From positions 31,625 through 95,624 of the forward strand of contig NZ_BAOG01000026.1 in the NCBI RefSeq assembly GCF_000400365.1: 64,000 bases of DNA, in the 5' to 3' direction. The notes beneath the pieces were generated by a model. It was given only the letters and a program-made list of their open reading frames with translations, did not search any database and had not been told where the DNA came from. Each line of letters opens with the position of its first letter. Positions within the stretch are counted from its first letter, which is position 1. Below, piece by piece: positions 9,250 through 20,281 of the stretch. The position numbers were made by a program, and so were the translations under genes. This stretch comes from Vibrio jasicida CAIM 1864 = LMG 25398 (GTDB taxonomy: Bacteria; Pseudomonadota; Gammaproteobacteria; Enterobacterales; Vibrionaceae).

Positions 9250-10278
9250 TTATTGAGAAACCACTTTCGGTTCTGGCAACTGGTAGGATTCCGTTTGAGT
9301 AAGATCCGGTTTGTAGATTCGCATCATGACATCCCACCCTTTCGCCACTGGCATGGCATTCTTAGTGCCTTTAGGACAGTGACCGTAGCTCACCGTGAAT
9401 GAGCCATCTTGGTTGTACTCGATGTTGTTTTTGTTCAGAACCGCTTTATCGAAAGCGATATAACCTTCGTGGTTGTATAAGGTCAGCGAGTAGAAGCCAT
9501 TGCCTTTTACTTTTGGTGCTTGGTAAGTGGCTTGAGAGCAGTTGTCTGGATTGGCGACCTCGCCAGAACTGTAGTAAGAAAAGTATTGCGCTTCGGCATC
9601 AGGCAACATTCCCCAACCAATGGCGGTGCCGTACATATGCATGCGAGGATCCACCTCACCATGAGCGCCTTGCATGTTCTTTTGATTGCCCAGTTTGGCG
9701 CCTTCTTTTGTCAACGCATCACGGACAGAGACTAGTTGGGTCATATCGTAGTTCGGCATGATGTGCTCTTGGTGCGAGCCTGTGGCCACTTTGAGTTTAT
9801 TCTGTATGGCTTTTACTCGAAGCAAATCAGCAGGGTCATTTGGATCTATCTGCACACGAGCAACAATCATCGCAAAGTCAGTTTGGCTCTCAATGTTATG
9901 CGTTCCCGGCGTCGAGAAAACTTGGTCGATGTAGTGATCGTTTTGCACCACCATCACCGAGATGTAACGGTCGCCGGTGTCTGGAATGGTAATACTCCCA
10001 CCTTTCGACAAATCAGCAACATAACCCGAATAAATGGTGTCGCGATTCATACGAACAACCGTTTGGTTATCCAAAGGCGTCAGGCCTGGAAAGTGAAACC
10101 ACTTGTTAGAACCAACCAGTTTAGTGATGTTTTTGAACGCGAGATCAGATTCCGCAAACTCGTAGTTTTTCTCAGTAACAGGGACAAGTGTTTCAGCCAA
10201 TACATGGCTTGCACCCGTTAAGGCAAGTGTGGAGAGTGAAAGCGTTAATAGTTTCTTTTTCATGGAGAGCGTACTCAT
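9250..10278 (-). CDS. Periplasmic DUF1254/DUF1214 protein, paralog B
   Basis: 342-residue exported protein, homologous to its downstream neighbour. It shares the order MNRDTIYSGYVADLSKGGSI, then GFYSLTLYNHEGYIA, then FTVSYGHCPKG and WDVMMRIYKP. The signal peptide begins at the internal MKKKLL (ATG 10263) and ends near SHVLAE. An ATG five codons upstream (10278) is also possible and neither has a clear ribosome-binding site. First gene of the pair, reading away from a LysR gene with 122 bases between. A perfect 8-bp inverted repeat lies in that gap. Confidence 0.8.
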   Translation of the reverse strand: MSTLSMKKKLLTLSLSTLALTGASHVLAETLVPVTEKNYEFAESDLAFKNITKLVGSNKWFHFPGLTPLDNQTVVRMNRDTIYSGYVADLSKGGSITIPDTGDRYISVMVVQNDHYIDQVFSTPGTHNIESQTDFAMIVARVQIDPNDPADLLRVKAIQNKLKVATGSHQEHIMPNYDMTQLVSVRDALTKEGAKLGNQKNMQGAHGEVDPRMHMYGTAIGWGMLPDAEAQYFSYYSSGEVANPDNCSQATYQAPKVKGNGFYSLTLYNHEGYIAFDKAVLNKNNIEYNQDGSFTVSYGHCPKGTKNAMPVAKGWDVMMRIYKPDLTQTESYQLPEPKVVSQ

Positions 10279-10301
10279 GTTAAGTGCTTTATGTAGGAGT
10301 A

Positions 10302-10337
10302 TTAAGGTTCCAATGTTTATCTGTTGACCAACCTTAA
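10302..10337. promoter_or_regulatory. Inverted repeat, candidate LysR operator
   Basis: TTAAGGTT (10302-10309) and AACCTTAA (10330-10337) form a perfect 8-bp inverted repeat with a 20-base spacer. It lies between the divergent DUF1254 pair and the LysR gene at 10401. The right arm continues as a partial direct repeat (AACCTTAACCT). Position and symmetry suit a LysR recognition site. Confidence 0.45.
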
Positions 10338-10400
10338 CCTAAGCAATAACATTCCATAAGGGACTTATTTTCACCCTGCCAATTCCAAAAGAGAATCGAG

Positions 10401-11357
10401 ATGCTCAACGAAAAATTGTTTATTCATAAAGACTTAAACTTATTGCTGTTGTTGGTTACGCTCCACGAAGAGCAAAGTACAGCAAGAACCGCAGAGCGTT
10501 TGTTCGTCACCCAGTCGGCCGTGAGTAAAGGATTGAAGAAGCTTCGTGAGCAGCTCAATGACCCACTGTTTGTTCGTACGAGAGAAGGCTTTATACCAAC
10601 AGAGAAATGCGATGAATTGGTCTCACGAGTCACCCCGTTGCTGCTTGAGCTAGAGAGCATTTATGCTGATTCCAACCAAGTATCAACACAAGCATATTCG
10701 GGTGAAATCAGCATCGCGATAAGTTCGGCGATGTACTATGCCCTAGCCGATGATGTGTATTTGCAACTTAAACAGGATTTTCCCAATGCCACGGTTCGAT
10801 TGGTCAATTGGTCGGAATCCACAGAACAACAAATACTCAACACCAAAATTCAGGTTGGCATCAATTATTATCCGATAGATGTTTCTAAGGACTTAGTTCA
10901 CCAGTCTGTTTTGCCTGCCGACTTTCGTTTGATCGCTCGAAAAGCTCACCCTCTTTGCGATAAGTCTGTCACTCTGGAGGAAATCTCCCAGTATCCACTC
11001 GTGGTATCCATCATTCCTAACTTCACGGCCAAGAACAGTAAAATTGAGCACACGCTTCGTAAGTTCAAACTTAGCTCGAACATTATTCTGCGCAGCGACA
11101 ACGCCAACCTCTGCCTGACAACGCTCAAGCATTCCGATGCCTTAATGCCCGTCAATCATTTGTTTGCCCAAAAAGCATCGACAGAACACACGACGATCAA
11201 CACCAAATTCGATATGAACAGCTATCTTCCATCCATGAAGATTGGTCTTTTTTACTCAAATCAATTTGCTGCCAGTCAGTTGGGGAAACTGATTCAAGCT
11301 TCGTTAGTAAATGCGCTAAACGCGGCACAATCGAATAAACACCAAGTCAATTCCTGA
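10401..11357 (+). CDS. LysR-family regulator divergent from the DUF1254 pair
   Basis: 318-residue regulator with an N-terminal winged helix (LLLLLVTLHEEQSTARTAERL, then VTQSAVSKGLKKLREQ) and a LysR effector domain. The sequence NDPLFVRTREGFIPT is of the NodD/LeuO-like subgroup. It is divergent from the DUF1254 gene at 10278, the usual arrangement for a LysR activator and its target. Start is the ATG at 10401, preceded by GAGAATCGAG. Confidence 0.88.
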   Translation: MLNEKLFIHKDLNLLLLLVTLHEEQSTARTAERLFVTQSAVSKGLKKLREQLNDPLFVRTREGFIPTEKCDELVSRVTPLLLELESIYADSNQVSTQAYSGEISIAISSAMYYALADDVYLQLKQDFPNATVRLVNWSESTEQQILNTKIQVGINYYPIDVSKDLVHQSVLPADFRLIARKAHPLCDKSVTLEEISQYPLVVSIIPNFTAKNSKIEHTLRKFKLSSNIILRSDNANLCLTTLKHSDALMPVNHLFAQKASTEHTTINTKFDMNSYLPSMKIGLFYSNQFAASQLGKLIQASLVNALNAAQSNKHQVNS

Positions 11358-11512
11358 GCTGTCAGCGCTTTCCTTTACGCGTCATTATCAAATCATTTTT
11401 GACAGTGACTCAAAGACAGCGCTGTTTATCCCTCTTCACAGTAAGCCTACTATTTCCGTCACAAAGCAGTGCATGACTCCCCTTCGCACTGCTCCATAAT
11501 AAGGATTTCAGT

Positions 11513-12307
11513 ATGACTGGTACTCACGCGTCAAAAACGATAAAACTTGGTGTCACTAACCTTTCTTTCCACCGCGTTACCGCTTCTCTTGTTAGCCACG
11601 TGCTCAATGATATGGACTTTGAGGTTGAGCGCGTTTATTCACCTCATGAAGAGAACTTTTCAAAACTCAAATCCGGTGAAATCGATATGCTTTCTACGGC
11701 TTGGTTACCATCAAGCCACGGCATTTACAAAGCATCGGTAGAGGAAGTACAACCCTTGCTAGAACTGGGCTTACACTACGAACCATACGCGCTTTGGGGC
11801 GTGCCCGATTACGTGCCTGAAGAGTTGGTATCAGAAGTAAGCGACCTGACGAAACCAGAAGTCGTGGCGAAGATGAAATCGGATATTCAAGGCATCAACC
11901 CTGGAGCGGGCATCACGCGCTTTTCGATTAAGATGATGGACCAATACGCTCTGACCGAAGCAGGTTACCGTTTCCATACGGGGACGGAAGAAGATTGCTT
12001 TACTGCATTTGAGAAGGCGGTAGAGAACAAACAATGGGTTGTCGTGCCACTTTGGAAGCCTCAATTTCTTCACTATAAGTACGCAATTCGAGAAATCGCA
12101 GAACCAAAAAGTTTGCTGGGTATTGTCGATAAAGCCGTTTTGCTATTGCGCCAAGACAAATCAGATAAATTTACTCAAGATGAGCTGAATAGATTGGACG
12201 CGCTACGTTTCTCAAACGACATCATTGCGGAATTGGATTACAAAATCAGTCGAGAAGGACGAGAGTTAGACACGGTGACACGTGAGTGGTTATACAACCA
12301 GTTCTAA
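11513..12307 (+). CDS. OpuAC-type betaine-binding fold protein without signal peptide
   Basis: 264-residue protein of the OpuAC/glycine-betaine-binding fold (IKLGVTNLSFHRVTASLVSH, then GEIDMLSTAWLPSSHG, then VVVPLWKPQFLHYKYAI). Unlike usual members it has no signal peptide or lipobox: the mature fold starts about ten residues from the N-terminus. AAGGA precedes the ATG by seven bases and no upstream in-frame start would add a leader. It should therefore be cytoplasmic. No transporter genes adjoin it. Role unknown; a cytoplasmic sensor, buffer or enzyme-like role is speculation. Confidence 0.75.
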   Translation: MTGTHASKTIKLGVTNLSFHRVTASLVSHVLNDMDFEVERVYSPHEENFSKLKSGEIDMLSTAWLPSSHGIYKASVEEVQPLLELGLHYEPYALWGVPDYVPEELVSEVSDLTKPEVVAKMKSDIQGINPGAGITRFSIKMMDQYALTEAGYRFHTGTEEDCFTAFEKAVENKQWVVVPLWKPQFLHYKYAIREIAEPKSLLGIVDKAVLLLRQDKSDKFTQDELNRLDALRFSNDIIAELDYKISREGRELDTVTREWLYNQF

Positions 12308-12392
12308 CAAGCTTTAGGCGGTTTATAGTGCTTTGCCTTGCTTACATTGTCACATTACACCATTGCTAAATTGCATGGTAAAGCACGTTAAG

Positions 12393-12785
12393 TTAGTACA
12401 TGGTGTTCCCGTTTGCTGACTCTTTCGGGATTTCTTGCAAAGCATCCCAATGCTCGACAATCTTGCCGTTTAAATCAAAGCGGAAGAAATCCATCGTCAC
12501 GTATTCCACGTCATCAGGCCACGTTTGGTGCGTATGAAGCGCCACTAAATTGCCCTCTGCGACTGCGCGAACAAACGTAATGTCTTTCTCTGGGTACTCT
12601 TCCTGCATTCTCTCGAAGTAAGCGATAAAAGGATCAGGACCATTACCCACTAACGGGTTGTGCTGAATATACTCGTCCCCGACGTAAAGCTCGACCGCTT
12701 TTCTTGGGTTTCCTCGATATGCCATCTCATAGAAAGCAATTGCATTACGTTTGTTCCCTTCAATATCGATTTGCAAGGTGCTCAT
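12393..12785 (-). CDS. SnoaL-like / NTF2-fold protein
   Basis: 130-residue soluble protein of the SnoaL-like branch of the NTF2-like superfamily. The family pattern is visible as AIAFYEMAYRGNPRKAVELYVGD, then YIQHNPLVGNGPD, then DFFRFDLNGKIVEHWDALQ. Relatives act as small cyclases, aldol catalysts or proteins of unknown role; the substrate cannot be read here. Single gene, read from the far side of the hairpin at 12871-12900. Confidence 0.8.
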   Translation of the reverse strand: MSTLQIDIEGNKRNAIAFYEMAYRGNPRKAVELYVGDEYIQHNPLVGNGPDPFIAYFERMQEEYPEKDITFVRAVAEGNLVALHTHQTWPDDVEYVTMDFFRFDLNGKIVEHWDALQEIPKESANGNTMY

Positions 12786-12870
12786 GGGTTTCTCCTATTC
12801 AACTCGCGATCGTCTACAAAGCGTAGTCGAGAATCAAAGCGCGGAGCATTTACCTCATAACGAATAAACA

Positions 12871-12900
12871 AAAATGCCGCATTGTGTCATGCGGCATTTT
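12871..12900 (-). terminator. Intrinsic terminator of the M28 aminopeptidase gene
   Basis: A perfect 12-bp stem (AAAATGCCGCAT / ATGCGGCATTTT) with a 6-base loop, 28 bases after the aminopeptidase stop. On the minus strand it ends in a T-run. The A/T-flanked symmetry would also allow function on the plus strand. Confidence 0.85.
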
Positions 12901-12928
12901 AGAGTTTGATGAGAAGTGCTCTTTACGA

Positions 12929-14455
12929 TCAGTTGGTCGTTTTCTCAAACCTGACAACAAGACTGGTTTGGTCGAAATTACGATAACCTCGCACCATAAT
13001 GCTGAACGTCCCTGCCGGTTTATTTAGAACACATTGTTCATTGCTCCCATTTTGGAATGGACGACAATCAAAGTTACTGACTGACACTTGATCGTTGTAT
13101 TTTACAAAGAGATCCGCATCACCACTTCTTGGCCCAGACAAGGAAATGGTCACCTTCCCCTCCTCTTGAGTTTCAAAACTAAAGAACTGTTCTTCTCCAT
13201 AGCCTGCGCGTAAATTCTCAACGGGCTCACCATCTTGTAAGGGGGTCACGCCAGTCGTGCTATCCATACTTGATTCAATCAAATAGGCGATAGCAAGCTT
13301 TGCAAAGTTACTGGCATGCGAGGCGGTCGGGTCTGAATTTTCCAACGTATCAAATTGGGTATGAATATTCGGGTTGTAGTCTTCAAACAAACTTTCGAAT
13401 GGCATGGCCGCCGGATAGCCAGCATTGTGCCAAGAGGCATGGTCAGAACATGCATAGCCACAGCGATCAAACTGGTAGGTGATTTCAGGCGTGTACACAT
13501 CAATCAACTCAGACAAAAATGCCGTCAAGTTGCTATCGGTATAATCGGTGATGAACGTAATATCATGCGCAGAACCGCTGTAATTGGTCATGTCTAATTG
13601 CAACACGGATAGCACGTTGGCTTTTTCGTTTTTCAGCATTTCAACGATGTCTTGTGAGCCTCTCAGTCCAACTTCTTCCGCTGCATAACCATAGAATTTG
13701 ATGGTTCTGTCTGGCTGGATACCGCTGGCAATCATTAAGCGAAGTGACTCAGTCACCGTTGCAATACCAGAAGCATCGTCATCGGCGCCCGGAGATATGG
13801 TTCCCTCTTCTGTCCATGCGCCAGCTGTAGAGTCTAGGTGCCCACCCACGACAACAATTTCTTCAGGGTATTTCGCACCCAGCAACGTCACTTCAACGGA
13901 TTTTTGTGGGTAGCCGCGATGGGAAATTTGTTCCGCAGAAGCATAAGAGACTCCTTCAATCTCTTGGTTCCAACGCGCCAGCAACCAATCAGAGGCTTCA
14001 ACACCCGTAACGGTGGTATAAAAGCGATTAGTAAATAACGTCATGCCTTCTATGGTCTTCACCAAGTTCGTCGGCTCTACTTGATTGATGAGAGCCTCAA
14101 CCGTGTCATGATGGCTGATCATCGGTTTGTTAAACGTCTTCAATGTGGTTGGCATGGTTGCGGCTTTCAATGCACTGGCTTTGTCTGGGTGCACCATATA
14201 ACCACCGCAGCGATGCTTTTCATGGTGCATATGACTGGATAATGCCGCTAATTGATCTGGCGATATTTTTGCGACCACAGCTGGACGAGCACCAAAGAAA
14301 TCAGAATAAACCTTGGCTCCGTGTTTGGTAATAAGGTGCACTGCATCCGCATCGGTGGTGATCCAAATTTGGCCTTTATCGGTCAATTCGTTGGCAACGA
14401 CGCTACTGTTCAACGTACAGCTCAACAATGCCGATGCTAAAAGACTCTTTTTCAT
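12929..14455 (-). CDS. Secreted M28 leucine aminopeptidase with C-terminal PPC domain
   Basis: 508-residue exported zinc aminopeptidase removing N-terminal residues from peptides. Signal peptide 1-21, propeptide to about 105, M28 domain about 110-395, and a C-terminal PPC domain about 415-505 that is often cleaved after secretion. The catalytic domain follows the Vibrio proteolyticus aminopeptidase closely. By spacing, zinc ligands are H206, D226, E261, D288 and H365, and the general base is E260. The CGYAC cysteine pair is conserved. AAGGA precedes the start. It lies 71 bases after the M4 protease gene with a hairpin between, leaving little room for its own promoter. Confidence 0.93.
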   Translation of the reverse strand: MKKSLLASALLSCTLNSSVVANELTDKGQIWITTDADAVHLITKHGAKVYSDFFGARPAVVAKISPDQLAALSSHMHHEKHRCGGYMVHPDKASALKAATMPTTLKTFNKPMISHHDTVEALINQVEPTNLVKTIEGMTLFTNRFYTTVTGVEASDWLLARWNQEIEGVSYASAEQISHRGYPQKSVEVTLLGAKYPEEIVVVGGHLDSTAGAWTEEGTISPGADDDASGIATVTESLRLMIASGIQPDRTIKFYGYAAEEVGLRGSQDIVEMLKNEKANVLSVLQLDMTNYSGSAHDITFITDYTDSNLTAFLSELIDVYTPEITYQFDRCGYACSDHASWHNAGYPAAMPFESLFEDYNPNIHTQFDTLENSDPTASHASNFAKLAIAYLIESSMDSTTGVTPLQDGEPVENLRAGYGEEQFFSFETQEEGKVTISLSGPRSGDADLFVKYNDQVSVSNFDCRPFQNGSNEQCVLNKPAGTFSIMVRGYRNFDQTSLVVRFEKTTN

Positions 14456-14487
14456 GTTGGTATTTTCCTTTACTAACCTTACTGACG

Positions 14488-14514
14488 AAAAAAGGGCTCC
14501 GTCTGGAGCCCTTT
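14488..14514 (-). terminator. Intrinsic terminator after the M4 protease gene
   Basis: Stem AAAGGGCTCC / GGAGCCCTTT with loop GTCT, followed on the minus strand by six T. It sits 13 bases after the protease stop and only about 33 bases before the aminopeptidase start, so it may act as a partial terminator within a two-gene unit. Confidence 0.8.
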
Positions 14515-14526
14515 GCTATTGCGTTG

Positions 14527-16869
<2,343 letters not shown>

Positions 16870-16924
16870 TTATCTATCTCCTTGATGTATTCGAGTCGAA
16901 TCTATCAGAAAAAAACACACCGAA

Positions 16925-16945
16925 GTCGATAATTAAAATCAATAA
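16925..16945. promoter_or_regulatory. Weak LuxR/SmcR/HapR-like site upstream of the M4 protease
   Basis: The half-sites TCGATAA and ATCAATAA resemble the vibrio quorum-sensing master-regulator palindrome (TTGATAAATTTATCAA core), but the spacer is one base longer and the left arm has a mismatch. Protease genes of this type are commonly controlled by that regulator, which is why I note it. Confidence 0.25.
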
Positions 16946-17652
16946 AATAGTTGTGATACATCACTTAAACAAATTCATGCAACTGGTAAAAATAAAAATT
17001 ACAAATTTATGACAAGGTCTTTTTTTAGGAAAGAAGATCTCATTTATAAAATGAAGAAATATTATTTTTATCACTAGATATTTTTGTTTAAAAATATTGT
17101 TTGTTTTATCCAATTATGAATAAGGTATACTACTAACACTAAATGATTAGAAATACATAAGGAGGGGCAATACTGAACCGAGCGGTGAAGTTAGCATAAT
17201 TGACTTTATAATTTCAAATATAAAAACCAATAATCAAATATCACTCTTAAATTCAGAATGAATGCCATCCCAATTAAAAACCACCACTGAGATTATGATT
17301 ATAATCGCACTAAAGACTGTTTAATTTAAATGACTAAGTAATACTAAAGTAGATACCAACCACTATAATCCACATTAAAATAAAGGTCATTAATCGAAAG
17401 TAGTCAACATAGAGAATATAAAAACAATAACTCTGAATAGATAAATTACAAATAAGATAATAACAAACAGGTTTTAAACAAGAGGTAAAAGGATAGATTT
17501 ATTAAAACCATTAAAAACAAAGACTATGTTTATTGATAGGACAAAATCAAACAAAGTGGATATAAGTATAACCACCAAAGTTCGTTATATTTAATAATAT
17601 TAACAACGGTGGAGTTACCTAAGAAAGAGAGCAACGTTAAGAAAATAAAAAA

Positions 17653-17670
17653 GGCTACCCTTGGGTAACC
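17653..17670 (-). terminator. Intrinsic terminator of the RidA-to-DUF3726 operon
   Basis: Minus-strand stem GGTTACCC / GGGTAGCC (one internal mismatch) with loop AA, followed by a T-run (TTTTTTATTTT), 30 bases beyond the last stop codon of the operon. Confidence 0.8.
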
Positions 17671-17699
17671 TCACACTTTTATTCGTTAATGCATCAATA

Positions 17700-18431
17700 T
17701 CAAACTAATTCGCCTGCACCTTGAATAGAACGTTCACTGTTCTCGACAAGGAAAACCGTAGCAGTTTGCTTTAACGTCTCCCACTCGGCATCTTCGACAG
17801 CAATACCCTCGTCCCAAGATTGCTTTTGTGCACGGCTCAGTTCTTCCCCTTCTATGTGGATGGAGTACCCTTGTGAGCTTGCTTCGATATCAAAATCATT
17901 GACGGAGAGCTCAATTGTCATGCTGTGGTAATCCGTACTGTGATCTTCCACTTGGTCAGAGAAAAAAACCTCTGGTGCAATATGCCCTCGGTTAAGTACA
18001 TACAAGGTGCGTTTTGGGCTAGTCCCGTTTACCCATTGAGCACGACAGGCAATCCCCTTTGCTGAAAGCCTTGCGAGCTCACTGTATGCTAACCATCGAT
18101 TGTGACATTGTTTGAGTGTAATGGTGACCGATTTCGTGTTAATCATTTTCTCAAGTGCAAAGTCCAACACTGCAGGCAGATGACATGCGACGCTACCATT
18201 ATGCAATTCGATTTCGATGCTTGAATCCGTATTTCCTGTAATAGTCACTGCACAATCGGAGTCCAAATTAAGGAATAAACTCGCGTTGTTAAAGTGACGA
18301 ACACCATTCAAACCAACCATCTGTAAATCGGCAACCATATTGGCAATCACATCGGCTTCACCACAATGGCGACGCATACCAAGAAAGGCTTTGTTTACTG
18401 CTGCTACCAGCTCGTTATGCGAGACGATCAT
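17700..18431 (-). CDS. DUF3726-like protein of unknown function
   Basis: 243-residue soluble protein, which I assign to the DUF3726 family from overall pattern (LVAAVNKAFLGMRRHCGEADVIANMVADLQ near the N-terminus). No signal peptide, membrane segment or known catalytic motif. Its ATG overlaps the preceding stop as ATGA, so it is translationally coupled to the 578-residue protein and the two probably act together. Last gene of the operon, followed by a terminator. The function is not known; its place next to a BCCT carrier and an aldehyde dehydrogenase points to catabolism or handling of a betaine-like substrate. Confidence 0.7.
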   Translation of the reverse strand: MIVSHNELVAAVNKAFLGMRRHCGEADVIANMVADLQMVGLNGVRHFNNASLFLNLDSDCAVTITGNTDSSIEIELHNGSVACHLPAVLDFALEKMINTKSVTITLKQCHNRWLAYSELARLSAKGIACRAQWVNGTSPKRTLYVLNRGHIAPEVFFSDQVEDHSTDYHSMTIELSVNDFDIEASSQGYSIHIEGEELSRAQKQSWDEGIAVEDAEWETLKQTATVFLVENSERSIQGAGELV

Positions 18432-20164
18432 AATGCAAAACCTCCACTGATTTTTTGATTGTCACCTTGCGCGATTTCTTCACGCTCGGGCATGATGGGA
18501 AAGATCCATGTATCGTTATAAGCTGGGTCACGAACCTCATCCAAGAGCGGCGCGCCTTGGAAGAAGGTTACGCGCACCCATCGGTCTGAACGCGGGTCAA
18601 ACTTGGTCGCGCCAAACACAGCTAGCTTGCAGCGTAGCAAATGCATTGGCAGCGCATCTTCTCGCAGCACATTCATTTGGATGTCGCCCATTTCACGGTT
18701 ACCAAGGGTCCATACTCGTCGTGTAATCGCTCGGTATTGCGGATTTTGCAATAAGAATTCCGCAAGTGATGTTTCAGGCAGACATTTCAACAATGCATGG
18801 TAGTAGCGATTAACTTGTCGACCTATATCCAGTGGCAGCTCTCGCTCTTCACCAATCTCCTCACCTCGAACTCCCATTCGCGGCTCTTCTTTATCTTGTG
18901 AACGATACCAAAACCAATAGTTATTTTCTGAAAGTGTGTAATCGGCATCAATAGACCAACGATATTTGCTTTCTAGCACCTGAAGAACATCTTGAACACA
19001 CTTCCCACCCGGAATCGACAAAGATTCATCGGTATTCATTTGGTTCTCAAATTCATCCACCAAAGACGGGTACAGCTCGATCAAACATGATGTTAGGATT
19101 TCTTGGGCTTCCAAACTCATTGTTGTCGTTTGTTCGATCAAGCCTCCCCAATTGATGTGATTCGAAATCAAAGCATTTAGATTAATTTGTAACGCTTTAA
19201 TGTCTTCTATCGCTTTATAATTCAATTGGTCTTGATGTTGATTGATGGTAATCACTTGCTCTAAGTGGCGCTGCGCTTTTGCCAATAACGCGTTTAGTGG
19301 CGATTCTTGCTGAGTCTCGCAAGGCATCGCAAACACTTGAGCAATAGCACGTTCACGCGACGTCATCCATTGGTCAACGATACAAGGATGGTTAATAAGG
19401 TATGGTGCCATGCCCAGTCCTGTTGCGTTCCCCACACCAAGATAGCGTTGTAACCCACGATGTAGTGCGATGGCATTATCGCCACCCTGTTGTTGCGCTA
19501 AGTAATGAACCCAATCTAGGCTGAACTCACGCAATAGATACACTGCACACATTTGCGCACTGAACGACTGATTGAAATCGGGATTGTTCTCAAGCAACTT
19601 GAAATCTGCAATACCAAACTTACCATTTCCATACACCGCGGTCGTACGTAGGATGTACCCTACTTCCGCCAGTTCTTTCGGCTCGGGTTGTTGGCCTTTA
19701 GATAACGCCGCAACAATATGTTCAAACACGCGTACGCTCTTATTCGCTCGCGCTAAAACTAGTACATTATTTGGATTTCGTCCGGCTTCCTGCAAAGGAA
19801 CATTAGCTCTTAACTGCTCTAAAAGTTCGACATTTACGTCGCCTTTCACTAACGCGAATGTCACGTCCCATTTCTCTGCAATGACTCGGTCATTACGCTC
19901 TTCATCGGCAATTTCATCGCAGAAGACAACCAAATGATAAACGTATTCTGGCGTCGCCAGTTTGTAGATCACATGGCCAAACCCTCTAGGGCAAAGTTGC
20001 CATTCATGCTTGTTGACTTGCCACTCTTGGCTCGCCATTTTACGAATCAGGCTTCGTACAAAGCTAATTCGGTTTTGGTGCATAGCCCCTAGCCTTTCTG
20101 GCGCCATGACAATAGCAGCGTCGCGTAGTGTTGTTTCAGTGTAAGTAGAACGATGTGCATCCAT
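18428..20164 (-). CDS. Unknown 578-residue protein coupled to the DUF3726 gene
   Basis: I do not recognise this family. The protein is soluble, with no signal peptide or membrane helix, rich in Q, W and Y, and largely alpha-helical by composition. Conserved-looking stretches include CPRGFGHVIYKLATPEYVYHL near residue 60, DKEEPRMGVRGEEIGEE in the second half, and a C-terminal region with TRRVWTLGNREMGD and FDPRSDRWVRV. The frame can open at GTG 20176, but GGTGGTGAG sits just before the ATG at 20164, which I prefer. The ATGA overlap with the next gene suggests a complex. 117 bases separate it from the BCCT gene. Confidence 0.75.
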   Translation of the reverse strand: MDAHRSTYTETTLRDAAIVMAPERLGAMHQNRISFVRSLIRKMASQEWQVNKHEWQLCPRGFGHVIYKLATPEYVYHLVVFCDEIADEERNDRVIAEKWDVTFALVKGDVNVELLEQLRANVPLQEAGRNPNNVLVLARANKSVRVFEHIVAALSKGQQPEPKELAEVGYILRTTAVYGNGKFGIADFKLLENNPDFNQSFSAQMCAVYLLREFSLDWVHYLAQQQGGDNAIALHRGLQRYLGVGNATGLGMAPYLINHPCIVDQWMTSRERAIAQVFAMPCETQQESPLNALLAKAQRHLEQVITINQHQDQLNYKAIEDIKALQINLNALISNHINWGGLIEQTTTMSLEAQEILTSCLIELYPSLVDEFENQMNTDESLSIPGGKCVQDVLQVLESKYRWSIDADYTLSENNYWFWYRSQDKEEPRMGVRGEEIGEERELPLDIGRQVNRYYHALLKCLPETSLAEFLLQNPQYRAITRRVWTLGNREMGDIQMNVLREDALPMHLLRCKLAVFGATKFDPRSDRWVRVTFFQGAPLLDEVRDPAYNDTWIFPIMPEREEIAQGDNQKISGGFAL

Positions 20165-20281
20165 TTTGCTCACCACCTATTTTTTATTGTAAGAATATAG
20201 ACTTATGCGGATGCAGGAGGAATCACCCGCACAAGCTCCACGTTATTGTTTATCAGTTATGGGTTATCGCTTTTTAGCGAC

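Larger units (their letters stand above)
16870..17699. other. 830-base AT-rich gap, no convincing protein gene
   Basis: Strikingly AT-rich and stop-dense in all frames. Near its left end are a possible quorum-sensing dyad (16925-16945) and a GTGAT-AC-ATCAC dyad (16953-16964) upstream of the M4 gene. At 17159-17199 an AAGGAGGGG site precedes a CTG-initiated eight-codon frame, with a TATACT box at 17126-17131 upstream. The terminator of the unknown-function operon is at 17653-17670. The remainder holds nothing I can name. Confidence 0.6.

Noticed and set aside
16953..16964. CRP site before the M4 protease (GTGAT-AC-ATCAC)
   Set aside because: The gap between TGTGA and TCAC is four bases, not the six required for CRP.
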